Assembly (NCBI GenBank): GCA_002943765.1
Contig: PQWQ01000001.1
Location: 248,001 to 312,000 of the forward strand
Length of the DNA stretch: 64,000 nt
Direction of reading: 5' to 3'
DNA from: Psoroptes ovis
Lineage: Eukaryota; Arthropoda; Arachnida; Sarcoptiformes; Psoroptidae
The position numbers and the translations under genes were made by a program. Below the pieces are notes generated by a model. The model saw only the letters and a list, made by a program, of their open reading frames with translations. It was not told the origin of the DNA and did not search any database. Numbering within the stretch: position 1 is the stretch's first letter; each line of letters opens with the position of its first letter. Shown here in pieces: positions 11,714-23,552 of this stretch.

Positions 11714-12299
11714 ATATATATATAAGGCTGCCGCCTGACCAGTTCCTGGCAACCAGAAATTTTTTATATTTTTAATTCGTTCAATTTTTATATATGAACA
11801 ACGGCGAGCATATTGAATATATATGAATAGAAATGAATACAGGCATAGACTCTTCATTTTTTTCATTTTTTTTTTACACTCTAAAAGACTCCAAGTTTCA
11901 GCAGCGAAAAAAGCACTGGTAAACAACAATAACCAAATATATATATGTGTGTAACCATTATCATCAGTCTTAGAGAGTCGTACCAGTTGCCAGTTTTGAA
12001 AAAAAACATCAATTTTTATATTTCCATAAATTTTCAACCAAGAATATAAAAGAATTAGATTTGAATTTTTCTATTTTTTTCATTGAAAATTTCATTTTGA
12101 TTGAGAACAATTCATTTATTTAGTCATATATATAAATGAATATATGTATTTGTACTTGATGGTCGTCGTTGCATTTATGTGAGTGTTCATCAGAGAAAAT
12201 CAATTCTATATAAAAATTCAAATGTATCTAAATGAATGGAGAAAATGTTTTATTTTGAATCATTTTTTCTGGTAAAATTCAATGAATGAATTTCAGCGA

Positions 12300-12340
12300 T
12301 ATAAAAAGGCAAACATTTTGTAGCCAATTTCGCCAGTGTT
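12300..12340 (+). promoter_or_regulatory. Candidate core promoter (TATA box and initiator)
   Basis: TATAAAAAGG at 12300-12309 is followed about 33-35 bases later by CCAGTG, close to the arthropod initiator TCAGT. The box sits in otherwise mixed-composition sequence and is followed by CAA/CAG-rich sequence and a 22-codon upstream-ORF-like ATG (12384). TATA-like strings occur by chance in AT-rich DNA. Confidence 0.35.
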
Positions 12341-12468
12341 TCTTCAAATTGAATCGATTGAATTGATCAGTGATCAATTGAATATGACGACCAACAACGA
12401 CCAACAACCAGCAGCAGCAGCAGCAAGATTTGAAAATTTCAAAATTTTTCTTCGGTGAAATTTTGAGG

Positions 12469-12535
12469 AAAAATTCAAAAATTCAAAAATTGAAAAATTC
12501 AAAAATTCAAAAATTGAAAAATTCAAAAATTCAAA
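12469..12535. repeat. 24-bp tandem repeat, 2.8 copies
   Basis: The unit is AAAAATTC, AAAAATTC, AAAAATTG in tandem. Two full units plus 19 bp of a third follow the CAG-rich stretch downstream of the candidate promoter. Confidence 0.9.
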
Positions 12536-13873
12536 TCCTAATCAGTCAAAAAATTCAAACCCGAATCAGTCAAAGGATATTCTGTTATATCATCTCATTC
12601 ATATGTTTTTCAACGAAAAAAATTTTCAAAAATTCAAGAAAATAATAAAATCATGCGTATTGAAATCTATGGAAAATTTTAAAAAATTTCAAATTTTTTG
12701 AAATGTATTCAACGAATTCAAAGAATTATTACGAGAAGAAGAATGAGAAGAATTGATTCTTTCTCTTTTCATAATGTTTTTGTTGTTCTGCAAATTTTCA
12801 AATTTTCAACATCTGCGTATAAATTTTGAAAATTTCAAATTCCATCAAAAAGTACATGTATGCACAATGAACAATGTGAAAATTATTGAATATCAAAGAC
12901 ATCGACAGCGTCATAGACATCAATAACAGCCAACAACAACAGCCAACAATAACATCAGCAACAATCACCGACCATAAATATCATCGACATTTCATTATTC
13001 GATATATATTTTTTGGATATATTTAAATCAAATGGTATTTTAAAGGCGAATATTGATCATATATAGACATAATATTATGATACAGATGATGAACCATGGT
13101 ATTTTACCAGTTGTTTACCATTATCATCATCATCATTACCATTATTTATTATTGCTATTGATTCAACTGCTGCTACAATTTGTGTAAATATCGAATCGAA
13201 TCGATCAACATTAAAATGTATGAGAAAATTTGAAAAAACGAAAAAACATTTCAATTTCTATATCGATTCGTTTAGAATAATTTGTAATAATAATCATTGA
13301 TAGAATATGGTAGAATCCATCGATTGATAATAATCAAATTCTTCAAATTCTTCAAAATGTGTTCATTGTGATTGTATATATGAATATTGAACACGCAAAT
13401 ATTCACCAGAATGTACCGCTACCGTTGATCAGAATATTTTGATTACTGCAAACATTATTCTGCCACCAGAACCAGAATTATTCCAAAAAAAAGCAGAAGA
13501 ATATCGAACAGAATCAAAGTAATCAAAATAAAATGTGAAAAGAGTCAAAATACTGTTCAGAAATACCGAAGACTTAATATGGAAAAATATATACGAAATG
13601 TTGAAATGATTTGAACCTGAACCAATATAAAATGAATGAAACCCAAATCAATATAAAAACCTCGAATTTTTCGAAAAAAAAAAATTTCATTTCATTATAT
13701 TTTTGATCATCGTCATCATCATCATCGTTTTGGTATTCGCAAATTTATTCTTGTCGTCGTTGGAAAACATTTACTTTGAAAATATATAACCAACCAACAA
13801 CCAACGACAGCGCACAAACACCTTTATCGCTCATCATTTCAAGCATTTATTCAAACATTTTTTCCAGCATTTT

Positions 13874-13893
13874 GCAGCAGCAGCAGCAGCAGT
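13874..13893. repeat. GCA trinucleotide repeat
   Basis: An uninterrupted run of about six GCA units within the MITE-free block; on the plus strand it would read as poly-Gln in one frame. Confidence 0.9.
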
Positions 13894-15333
13894 GTCTTCA
13901 ATTGTATTCTTCAATCGTGTTCTTCAACAATTCAACAACAACGCATAACCCAAAAAAAACGAAATGAGAATATTTCATTTTGAATTCTTCACCATTTCTA
14001 TATTCTTCAACGTCATTCCAGCCAGAAATTTTTCATATAAAATGAATCGTTAAATTTTCAAAAAAAAATTGTCAACAAGATTTGAACACAACAAAACTTG
14101 ACAATTGATTTCAATTTATACAACAACATTTGAACAATCATCATTGAATCATCATTGAATCATTGAACAATCATTTTGATTTTGATTTAAATTGTTTTCA
14201 TTTTAAAAGGTCTGAAACTTTGAAAAAAATAAAACGAAACGAAATCAAATTGAATAAAATATCAAATTAGAGAGCATTTATATCATCATGATCATGATCC
14301 TGATCATCATGATCATTCATCAATAATCGTTTTGAAAATTAAATCAACCGATTCAAATGAGAGCAAAATTCGAATGATTTTTAGAAAATATATTCTTCAA
14401 GACTATAGAATTTTTCGTCAAATTCTTCGCGTTTTCAGCGTTATTTTTTTTTCAAATTTTCAAATATCACCTTTGTAGTATTCGTTTGTATATTTGACAA
14501 TTTTAAATCGGTATTTTTGCCGATATTTTTATTCAAGAAAAAATAACTTTTTTTCAAAGTTAAATCATGTGCTTAATGATTGAAGAATCAACGGAGAAAA
14601 AAAACCAGTAAAATCAAAAGAAAAATAGACAACAACCCTCAAAGAATCAACTGGGATTAATGTTCATGTTTTGGTGGCCCAAAACATAAATCAAATTCGA
14701 ATGAAAATCAAATAAATCAAAATCAAATTTTTCAACATTTTAATCTTGAATGATTTATTATTATCGTTTCATCATCATTTAAAGATGATTATCACAATCA
14801 TTCAATCATTCATTCAAATAATCATCAAAATAATCATCAAAATCATCATCATCATCATAATCATCGTCGAATGCGAATCAATCAATGTTTTAATTAATCA
14901 AAATTTTTTTCCAAAAAATCAAAAATTTCATGACACTAATTATGGCCAAAAATTAATGCGAGGTAATGTGAGGTTTTGCTTCTATTTTTTTTGATTATAG
15001 TTTTTACAATTTCTTTCAATTTCAATTCATCTTAAATCGATTAATAACTTGGGAAATGAAGGGATTTTTCCCTCTAATAAATAATCCATTAGAAATTTAT
15101 TTCTATTTGATTAATCGATCATAATTTTTCTCCATTCATTCAAATTCATTTATTATTCTCCTAATTCATTTACCAGTCATTTAGTTGTTCAGTTTCTTTG
15201 TTTACTGATAATTTTTCAAAGTAAAAATAATGAAAAGTAGTAGGAAAAGGCATAAACACCAACAACAACAACAACAACAACAACCGAAATCACTCAAAGA
15301 AAAATTAATCATACCAAAAAAGTAATCATGTTT

Positions 15334-15428
15334 CGATGATCATCAATTGGTGATGTTAATGTTGTTGATGATCATATTTTTTTGAAAAAATATGTAATAA
15401 TCAACATCACCAACATCATTATGATCAT
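15334..15428. ncRNA. Fold-back sequence, weak precursor-hairpin candidate
   Basis: GGTGATGTT on the left pairs with AACATCACC on the right, and CATATTTTTT with AAAAAATATG at the loop, with bulges in between. It resembles a microRNA-precursor fold on either strand, but the sequence is GAT/CAT repeat-like and could fold by chance. Confidence 0.15.
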
Positions 15429-16214
15429 TCATCATTATAACACATTATCGAAAATGATTTTTGGGGGAAAAATGAACAAGCATTATTCATCTAAGTATCT
15501 AATAATTCGAATAATAATAATAATTTTAAGGATAAAGCAAAGATAGGAGAGAAAAATTTGAAAATGTTATGAGGGTGCAATGCTGTATAATGGTGTTTGT
15601 TCGATGTAAGCTAATTCAAAAATAACATCGATCATTTTTATGAATTTCAGTTCATTTCACATAATTCGTTCGTTTTCATCAATCGCTTTTGCCTGTTCGT
15701 TTGATGTTAATGTTCAATATCAAGTGTGATTCTCAAATCATTCAGTAGTGTGAATACGTTTTCTTGTTCAGTCAATGTTCAGTCATTTTACTTAAATTAA
15801 GTCGATAAGAATCATTCATTTTTCAAGAAAGAAAATGAATTCATAAATTCAATTTCATTTAATTTCAGATTCTAAACGAATGAATGAAAAATATTATGAA
15901 ATATGAATTTATGAAATATGAATTTATTAAAATCAAATCAAATCAAATTAATTCAATAATTTGTACATGTTTTTTCGTTTTTTTCTATTTTTCGAAATAA
16001 AAAATTTGATTTGACAATGATTATAATAATTGTGGAAAATTTATTATTATCATTTTTTACATAATAAATTCATCATTATTCAATCTATCTATCAACATGA
16101 ACATAATGAAAACGATTTGAAAAATGCCAGAAATAAAAATTCAGTGAAAAAAAAATGATGAAAATTTGAAATGACTGCAGGGTAATTTTTTTTTGCATTT
16201 TTGCTTTATTTTAT

Positions 16215-16294
16215 TTAATTGTCCGATAAGTTCTTGCCGATTTTCTAATGATTACCTACGATATAATCGACAAAAACTTTTTGGACAACCTATT
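16215..16294 (+). mobile_element. Mariner-type MITE, family C
   Basis: Left TTAATTGTCCGATAAG, right TTTTTGGACAACCTATTA. First element after the gap. Confidence 0.82.
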
Positions 16295-16612
16295 AGTTCA
16301 ATTTTTGACAGTCGTTTCGTGCGTTTATATTTTCTCTCTTTGGTAAAATATTTGCAAAATATTTTGATTGTGCTCTGATAATTGTTTGTTAGGAAATCGA
16401 AGAATCCAAAATCGAGAAAGAATGAATTCATGATTCAAACGCAGCCCAAATTCTGATTGAATTCAATGAAATTCTACGAAAATTCCACCGAATTCTCATT
16501 GAATTTGATTTTGATTAAAAATTTTAATTATCACTGAAATTCACTGATTTGATTGTTAATTATCAAACATGTGAAATTTGTTTCGTTTGGAATTTCAAAT
16601 CATTTAAAAATT

Positions 16613-16692
16613 TCAGGTTGTCCGAAAAGTTCTTGCCAATTTTCTAATGATTTTCAATGATGTAATCGGCAAAAACTTTGCGGACAATCTAA
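16613..16692 (+). mobile_element. Mariner-type MITE, family C
   Basis: Left TTCAGGTTGTCCGAAAAG; right CTTTGCGGACAATCTAA. Confidence 0.84.
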
Positions 16693-17660
16693 TTGGAAAA
16701 AAAATTTGAAATCTAAAACTAAAAATGAATGGAAAACAGACAAATTAGAAACAAACAGATAAATAAATAAATGAATTCGAAATCTAAAATTTGGAATCCG
16801 AAAATTCCAATGTGTTCAACTTGTCATCAAGTGAATCATTGAATTATTTATTTTTATCAATTTTTTTTAATTCAACATTCGATCATTCATTCATTCATTT
16901 GTAATCGTTTATTTCTCATTGATTCATTGATTCATTTATTAATTCATTTCCCAAATATTTGGATTAATATTTGTATTAATATTTGATAAATGAAATGTTA
17001 ATCAATGTTTTGATTGATTTTGGCTCATTTTTTTTTCGTTTTTCGATTTTCAAAATCAATTTATCGGCCACAAAACATAATAATAAACGATTGAACAACA
17101 ATCGAACAACAACCAACTAAACAACCAATCAGCAACCAACCAAACAACCAAAAAAAACAATAACCAAAAAGTCTATGACAACAAAGAAATAATACATTTG
17201 ATTTGATTTGATTCGATTTATTGGATTTTTTGGATTTTTCAAAACCACATATTTATTTATTTATTTATTTTTCTTTGATTTCTTTCAAATTGAGTTTAAT
17301 TTGAAATCCAACGACAACAACAGTAACAGTAACAACAACAACAAATCAATTGATCGATCAATTTTTATGGATTTTTTTTCATCATCATCATCATCATCAT
17401 TTCATTTGCTTCATTTGTTTCAAAAACATTTTCATTTTTCAGTTTTTGGAAAAGTTTTAAGGCCTTTCGTATTGTGTTCATTCACAAGTATTCGTTCGTT
17501 GGTTCGTTCGTTTCATACGAATCGATTACACTAATTTTCGACCAATCATGATGATGATGATGATGATGATAATGATGATGATGATAGAATTTCTATCGGA
17601 AATAAATGAAACCAAGTTTACTTCGTGGTTCTATTGATTTTCAATACTATTTGTTTGTAT

Positions 17661-17742
17661 TTTCGTTGTCCAATAAGTTCTTGCCGTTTTTTGAATGAAA
17701 AAAAAAACTTAAAAAACGGCAAGAACTTATGGGACAACCTAA
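17661..17742 (-). mobile_element. Mariner-type MITE, family A
   Basis: Left end changed to TTTCGTTGTCCAATAAG; right CTTATGGGACAACCTAA intact. Confidence 0.86.
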
Positions 17743-18002
17743 TATTTATATTTTCGTATTACTTTCTTGTAATTTCTTGTAAATTTCTTTTCTCAAAGTT
17801 AATAATCATATCGATAATAATAATAATATTTTAATGTTGATCAACAAATAATGATGATGGAAATATTTTTTCTTCAAAAAAAAAAGTTCAAATTGATGTT
17901 TAATGATGATCATAATGATGATTGGATGATGATTGCTGTTGAATGATTGAAATTGATATACTTTGATTGTAGTAATTCACTTCATTTTATTCATTTTTTC
18001 AG

Positions 18003-18292
18003 GGTAAATATTTGATCAAAAATGGAAAATCTTGAGAATCTTGAGCTTGATGATCACCCGTTCGGGACATTTGTTCTTGAAATTCACCGATTTTCGAGCG
18101 TAAATTTCGGATTTGCTTAATTTTCCATTCAAAAACCCCAAAAAATTTCAAATTTTAAATGAAAACGATCCAATATTTGCTTTTCACAAAAAAATATTTC
18201 CGAAATTAATTGAGTCAATTAATAAATCTTTTTGTTTTTTCCGTTGAAAAATTTTACAGCAATTTTTCAAAGATATTTTTAGCCACTTATAG
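18003..18292 (+). CDS. Candidate two-exon small ORF (36 residues)
   Basis: A strong acceptor (tcattttttcag) ends at 18002. The ATG at 18022 opens MENLENLELDDHPFGTFVLE with GC-richer, non-repetitive codons. A possible donor (GAGC|GTAAAT) follows base 18099, and an acceptor (aattttacag) ends at 18259. Joined in phase 0, the second exon adds QFFKDIFSHL and a TAG at 18290-18292. Unspliced, the frame stops at 18118. No family is recognised; it could be an upstream ORF of a longer transcript. Confidence 0.22.
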
Positions 18293-18446
18293 CCTCTTCA
18301 TTCAACCAACCAGCGATAATTGGATAATGAAATTTTAGGTTCAAAACATCGAAAATATTACTGAACACCTGCTTTTTTCTGGAGTTTTTATTTCCTCGAT
18401 CATATTCATCATTTTATTAAATTATTGAAAAAATATCATCGAAACA

Positions 18447-18635
18447 ATGAACGAAAATGGAGAAAATCGAATTGGAAGCAATGAAAAAAATGCACGATTT
18501 ATCGATGACTTTCGAAAAGTTTCAATCATTCAATTATTATTATTATTTCTTCGGGTATTATCACCATTAATATCATTATTAATATTCATTATCTCTTATA
18601 TATATAATAATGAAATGAAATTCAAAATCAAATGA
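18447..18635 (+). CDS. Candidate 62-codon ORF with one membrane segment
   Basis: The start context is GAAACAATGAAC. A hydrophilic N-terminus (MNENGENRIGSNEKNARF) is followed by about 25 hydrophobic residues and a short charged end, the layout of a tail-anchored peptide. Part of the hydrophobic run comes from ATT repeats, which also arise by chance. It lies in a 2.6-kb MITE-free stretch. No homologue is recognised. Confidence 0.2.
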   Translation: MNENGENRIGSNEKNARFIDDFRKVSIIQLLLLFLRVLSPLISLLIFIISYIYNNEMKFKIK

Positions 18636-19008
18636 GAGTGCGTACAGTGCTTGATCTTTTGTCTCAACCAGTATTCTTGTATTTTTGTTGTTTTTTTTCC
18701 GTGTATATATTAAATATATTTAATCAATATTCCCGGTATTATTCATTGATAATGTTTGCTTGATGATGAATGAATGAATGAATATATGATGAAGCATAAT
18801 TATCATGAATATAATTTTAATACCGAGAATATAGTTTTTTCAATGCGAAAAAAAATTGAAAAAAATTAAATTTTAAAAGCAAATTCTCTCATAAATACAA
18901 GTTACATAAAACAGTTATGGTGAGCAAAGCATCAAGTACATTACTCACTCATTTTTGAATGCATCGTAATTATGAAAAAAAAATCGTATAGATTTCAATT
19001 TTTTTCAG

Positions 19009-19176
19009 AATTCAAAATTAAGAATTTTTTCCTGATAGATATAAACAGCTATAACCCTTGTCCCTTTATCACAAGGGTATTAATGGTCACATTAGCCGTA
19101 CCCTGTCAGCAACCTTGTCAAATCCCTATCCATATCAAAAACGGCTATGGAACGAACAGTAAATGCGGAAAAAAAG
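19009..19176 (+). CDS. Exon-like segment, cysteine-containing, unknown protein
   Basis: Bounded by a strong acceptor (caatttttttcag) and a GTATGT donor, 168 nt, phase 1 at both ends, fully open. The second half is markedly GC-richer than its surroundings and encodes NPCPFITR, then AVPCQQPCQIPIHIKNGYG, then KCGKK, with four cysteines in about 45 residues. This looks like part of a secreted or extracellular Cys-rich domain, but I do not recognise the family. Partner exons were not found. An ATG at 18972 is also in frame. Confidence 0.35.
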
Positions 19177-20299
19177 GTATGTCAAATTTTAAAATTCATA
19201 TTTTAAAATTCAAAAACATTGAAATATTGAAATGAATAGCCTTTCGATTCATCATAAAACACGAAACATTCACGAAATTTAATATTTATCATTGAATTTT
19301 TCTCATATTTCTCAGCGAATTTCTCAGCACAAAAAAACATGAAATTCTCATAGAATTTTCATTATTTGAAAAATTCAAAATTTTTTGTGAATAGAATTCA
19401 TAATTCATTGAATTATATATTCGTAAATATCAAATTATTTCAAATATCATTCCATTCAATTCAATATTTCTCTCATTTTATCATCATTAAATTCGTTATG
19501 TTATAATCAATTCGTTTAAATTATTATTATTCGTTTCATTTTTTATTGTTATATTTACATCATCATACATTCAAATTTTCAAAAACATGACAGAGATATG
19601 ATTCACGTACATCATACATTTCATATAACCATCATTATTATTATTATTATTACGATCATCATTCACCATTTATCATCTCAAACAAAAAACATAAAAACAT
19701 AAAAACAACAACCTTTAAATGATATTTATTTATTTTCATTTATTCATGTGTAATATAAACAATAATTTTTCATAGGTAGAAAATGATGATAATAATAATC
19801 AAAATAATAAATAAATAACTTCTACTTACCCATCACCATAATAATAGTAGACGAATAATCAGTCAGTCAGCCAGCCAGTTAACCAGCCAGCCATTCATCT
19901 ATTCATCTATCTGTCCAAATGATGATACCACAGAGAAATTTGAAAACAGTATGATGAACAACAACAATGATGATGATGATGATGATGATGATTATGATGA
20001 TGAATTCATGGACAACACCCGATTGGTTTTATTTTATTTTCATTTCATTTTATTCAAGTTATACACGATATTGTATTGTTATTATTATTATTAATATCAT
20101 TATTATTAATATTATTCAACATTTCATATTTTATTATCATTATTATCATTTATTTTATTTTATTTTATTTTTAAATTGTATTTAAAGATAACATACATAG
20201 AAATAACAACATATAAAAACTGAACAACAATAACTGAAACACCAGCACCAACAACAACAACAAACTATTTATTTTTATTTTTTCAAAAAAATAAAACTA

Positions 20300-20381
20300 T
20301 TAGGCCGTACGAAAAGTTTTAGAAGGTTATATCGTATGAGGAATTATGAGAAAATTGGCAAAAACTTTTTGAACAACTGAA
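20300..20381 (-). mobile_element. Mariner-type MITE, family C, decayed
   Basis: Left TTAGGCCGTACGAAAAG, right TTTTTGAACAACTGAA; the left inner arm has lost its pairing partner. Confidence 0.7.
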
Positions 20382-20642
20382 TAAAATAAAATATAACAAA
20401 TAATGTTGACAAAACCAAACAAAACCAAAACTAAAACAAAAACTCTTGTTGTTGGTTATTGTTGATGAATGTATAATAGTCATGTTTAATATTTTTATTT
20501 TTTTTCAATTTTTAATTGTATTTTTTTCATTGTATTTCAATGTTTTATATTTGAATTAATATTTGAATTTACATCAACAATCATCATGCATATTCATGTG
20601 CATTTTCATATGAAAAAATAAAGTAAAAAATAAAATAAAATA

Positions 20643-20723
20643 TTAGGCTGTCCGAAAAGTTCATTCGGCTTAATCCGATAGAGTTGCCCGCGAAAATTGG
20701 CCAAAACTTCGGACAAAATCTAA
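20643..20723 (-). mobile_element. Mariner-type MITE, family B
   Basis: Left TTAGGCTGTCCGAAAAG; right arm has lost a few T residues (ACTTCGGACAAAATCTAA). Confidence 0.83.
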
Positions 20724-21240
20724 TATATCAATGATTATTGTTCAAAAATGGCTATTGTTTTTCTTCATTTTTAGATTCAGTTTTAAATTTGTTTATGATT
20801 TTTACTTTGCTTTGTTTTATTTCATTTTTTTTTTTTTTTGACAATTCGTTCATTTATTCAATCATTCATTTGAATTAAATGATAATGGTCATAATAAAAA
20901 ACGAATAAAAGACAATATGGTCATGATTTCTTCCACTTTTTTGTCCATGAATTCATTATTTGGTGACCAAAGCACAAAAAATTAAAATAAAAGACACAAA
21001 ACAAAACTAAATTATCATTTGTAATCATTCATTTTTTTTCAGCTTTGTTTCGCTTTGTTGCCATTCATTTACTGGACAAAAAAACGAAAAAATTCAAATC
21101 AAAATCCATTTGAAATTCATTAAAATTCAAAATAAATGTTTTGAATGAAGAATTGTAATTGTTGTTGTTGTTGTTTTCGGTGTGTTGTTGTGTGTTCATT
21201 CAAATTAATCAGTGGAAACAAAAAAAAAAACAGAAAAATA

Positions 21241-21320
21241 TTAGGCTGCCCGAAAAGTTTTTGCCGATTATATCATAGAAAATTGATTGGAAAATCGGTA
21301 AAAACTTTTCGGACAACCTT
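21241..21320 (-). mobile_element. Mariner-type MITE, family C
   Basis: Left TTAGGCTGCCCGAAAAG, right CTTTTCGGACAACCTTG. Confidence 0.84.
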
Positions 21321-21494
21321 GTAGAATTAAAATGAAATAAAACAAAATGACTAGTGAGACTAAATTAAATGACTTTTGTGCAAAAAGTACAAAACAAAGC
21401 AAAAATTCATAAATTATTCTTTTGTTTTATTTTTTTTATTATTTTTCAAAGCATTTTCAATTGATTTCATGCATTTCATTTATTCACATTTATA

Positions 21495-21575
21495 TTAGGT
21501 TGTCCGAAAAGTTCATGCCGCTTAATCGAATAGAGTTGCTCATGAAAATTGGCAAGAACTTTTCGGACAACTTAA
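21495..21575 (-). mobile_element. Mariner-type MITE, family B
   Basis: Left TTAGGTTGTCCGAAAAG, right CTTTTCGGACAACTTAA. Confidence 0.88.
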
Positions 21576-21718
21576 TATAATTTGCACTAAACACAAGCAC
21601 AAACAACAATAATGATGATGTGCCATCAATATATGTTTGAAAATTCAAAATGAATAATTTTTTTTTTTTTTGTTAAAATGAAAATGTGGCATCAAATTCA
21701 TTAATATTCATTGATATA

Positions 21719-21799
21719 TTAGGTTGCCCGTAAAGTTTTGGCCGATTTTCATAAGCAACTCTATTCGATTAAGCGTTATGAACTTTTCGGACAGCCTAA
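21719..21799 (+). mobile_element. Mariner-type MITE, family B
   Basis: Left TTAGGTTGCCCGTAAAG, right CTTTTCGGACAGCCTAA. Confidence 0.87.
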
Positions 21800-22243
21800 A
21801 ATTAAAGATATTTGAAAGATATCTTTCGGGAATAATGGTAGATTTCAGATTGTTTCAAATATGATTTACACATATTTAATAATAATAATCAATGATAATG
21901 AGATTCATAATTGATACATTATCATTCATTCATTCATTTGGTTTCGTTTATTTCATTTTATTATTCAAAGGCTATTTTTCGAAAACAATGGACTATTGAA
22001 ATGTATCATATATGGCTAGGGTGTCAGTGAATACTGGCAAAAATAATGATGATCGAAACTGACATTTTTCAATGAGAAAACACAGAGGAAAAATACATTA
22101 ATTAACCTCATTTTACCCCTTAAAAAAATAAATATTTGACTACTGGAATGAAATGAATGATAATCACATAAAATCAAATCATAAGCGATTGTATTGAAAT
22201 TCAAATTAGTCCATAAAGGTTAAATATTTATTTACGAGAAATA

Positions 22244-22323
22244 TTGGGTTGTCCGCAAAGTTCTTGCCGGTTATATCGTAGAAAATCATTGGAAAATCGG
22301 CAAGAACTTATGGGACAACCTAA
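22244..22323 (-). mobile_element. Mariner-type MITE, family C, mixed ends
   Basis: Left arm is CCG-type (GTCCGCAAAGTTC), right arm CCC-type (GAACTTATGGGAC), so the outer arms do not pair fully. Confidence 0.86.
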
Positions 22324-22653
22324 TATAAAAGATTCATAGATTTGGAATACGCCTTGAAATTTTACATTTAATTCCATCATCAACCAGACAAACAAACAGA
22401 TGATGATGATAATGAGTGGATGGCATTTGCTGAAAACATTCGCTAAAACATTTGATTACCAAACATCTTACAATGATAATAATAATAACCAATTTGATAA
22501 TAATAACGACAATAATTGTCTTAAGTAATTTACATCAATTTAACAGAAAAAAAGCAAACAAATTATTTTTAAATGTATTCGTTTAAATAAATAAGAAATA
22601 AATAAAGAAAATCGGAGTAAATTTAAATTTAATGATAAATTAATATTGTTCTA

Positions 22654-22733
22654 TTAGATTGTCCGATAAGTTGTTGCCGATTTTCTCATAATTTCCTACG
22701 ATATAATCGACAAAAACTTTTCGGACAGCATAA
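22654..22733 (+). mobile_element. Mariner-type MITE, family C
   Basis: Left TTAGATTGTCCGATAAG, right CTTTTCGGACAGCATAA. Confidence 0.85.
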
Positions 22734-23471
22734 TATTTTTTTATTTTTTATATTTTTGAGATTCAAATGGCTGCATTTAGTACATCTATTCTTATTTCGG
22801 TGTGTATATAGTCTTAAATGAGTACATATTCTAAGGTTTGTCGTTGTTAATAGTGGAAAATTGTCACCCGAAAAAAAAGTATAAAATATAAAACTTGAAA
22901 AGAATCAAGAAATAAATAAAAATGTTCAAAATGTTTAATGTTTATTTTTTAAAAAACTGTCATCATTGTTTTTGTTTGTGTTCATTCATTGTTTTCATAT
23001 AAATAAATAAATGAATCTATGCGTTTGTGAGTCTTAAATGGAAACTTACTTGTTCAACTTTGAATGTCTTTTCGAAACCAGAAAAACAAAAGGAAAATAG
23101 TTCAAAAACGAAGAAAAAACTCAAAGAAAAATTCAAGAAAATTCAAGAAATGAAATGATTTGAAAATGAAGAACACAAAAGCAGCAAAAACAAAGAAGAA
23201 AATGTGTCACACAGGTCGAAAACAACGACGGGGAGAAAAGACTTTTGAAAAAATGAATGGTAAACATTAAATGATTTTAATTTTTTTTTTCAAGAAAAAG
23301 AATGAAGAAAAACCACTCAAAACTCACAATGAATACATGAAAACTCATGAAAAAAAAAATTCAAAAAAAAAAGAAATTTTAAAACAACAAAAAATAAATG
23401 AATCAAAATGGAATTAATGAATGAAACTAAAAAAATTCAAAGATGATTTTAAAAATTCAAAAGAAAATATT

Positions 23472-23552
23472 TTAGGTTGTCCGCAAAGTTTTGGCCAATT
23501 TTCATTAGCAACTCTATTCGATTAACCGAAATGAACATTTTGGACAACCTAA
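23472..23552 (+). mobile_element. Mariner-type MITE, family B
   Basis: Left TTAGGTTGTCCGCAAAG, right CATTTTGGACAACCTAA. Confidence 0.87.

Larger units (their letters stand above)
11714..16214 (+). other. 4.5-kb MITE-free block, possible promoter and long 5' leader
   Basis: No MITE lies in this span, although the average spacing elsewhere is under 1 kb. It contains a TATA box (12300), clusters of CAA/CAG/CCAAC-rich sequence on the plus strand (12380-12425, 12895-12980, 13780-13895, 15257-15290), and only short ORFs. Such CAA-rich tracts often mark arthropod 5' UTRs. I infer a plus-strand leader or regulatory region; no coding exon is identified. Confidence 0.35.

Noticed and set aside
19858..19915. 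CAGT/CCAG-rich patch as a coding or regulatory site
   Set aside because: It is a degenerate tetranucleotide repeat grading into an ATCT repeat.
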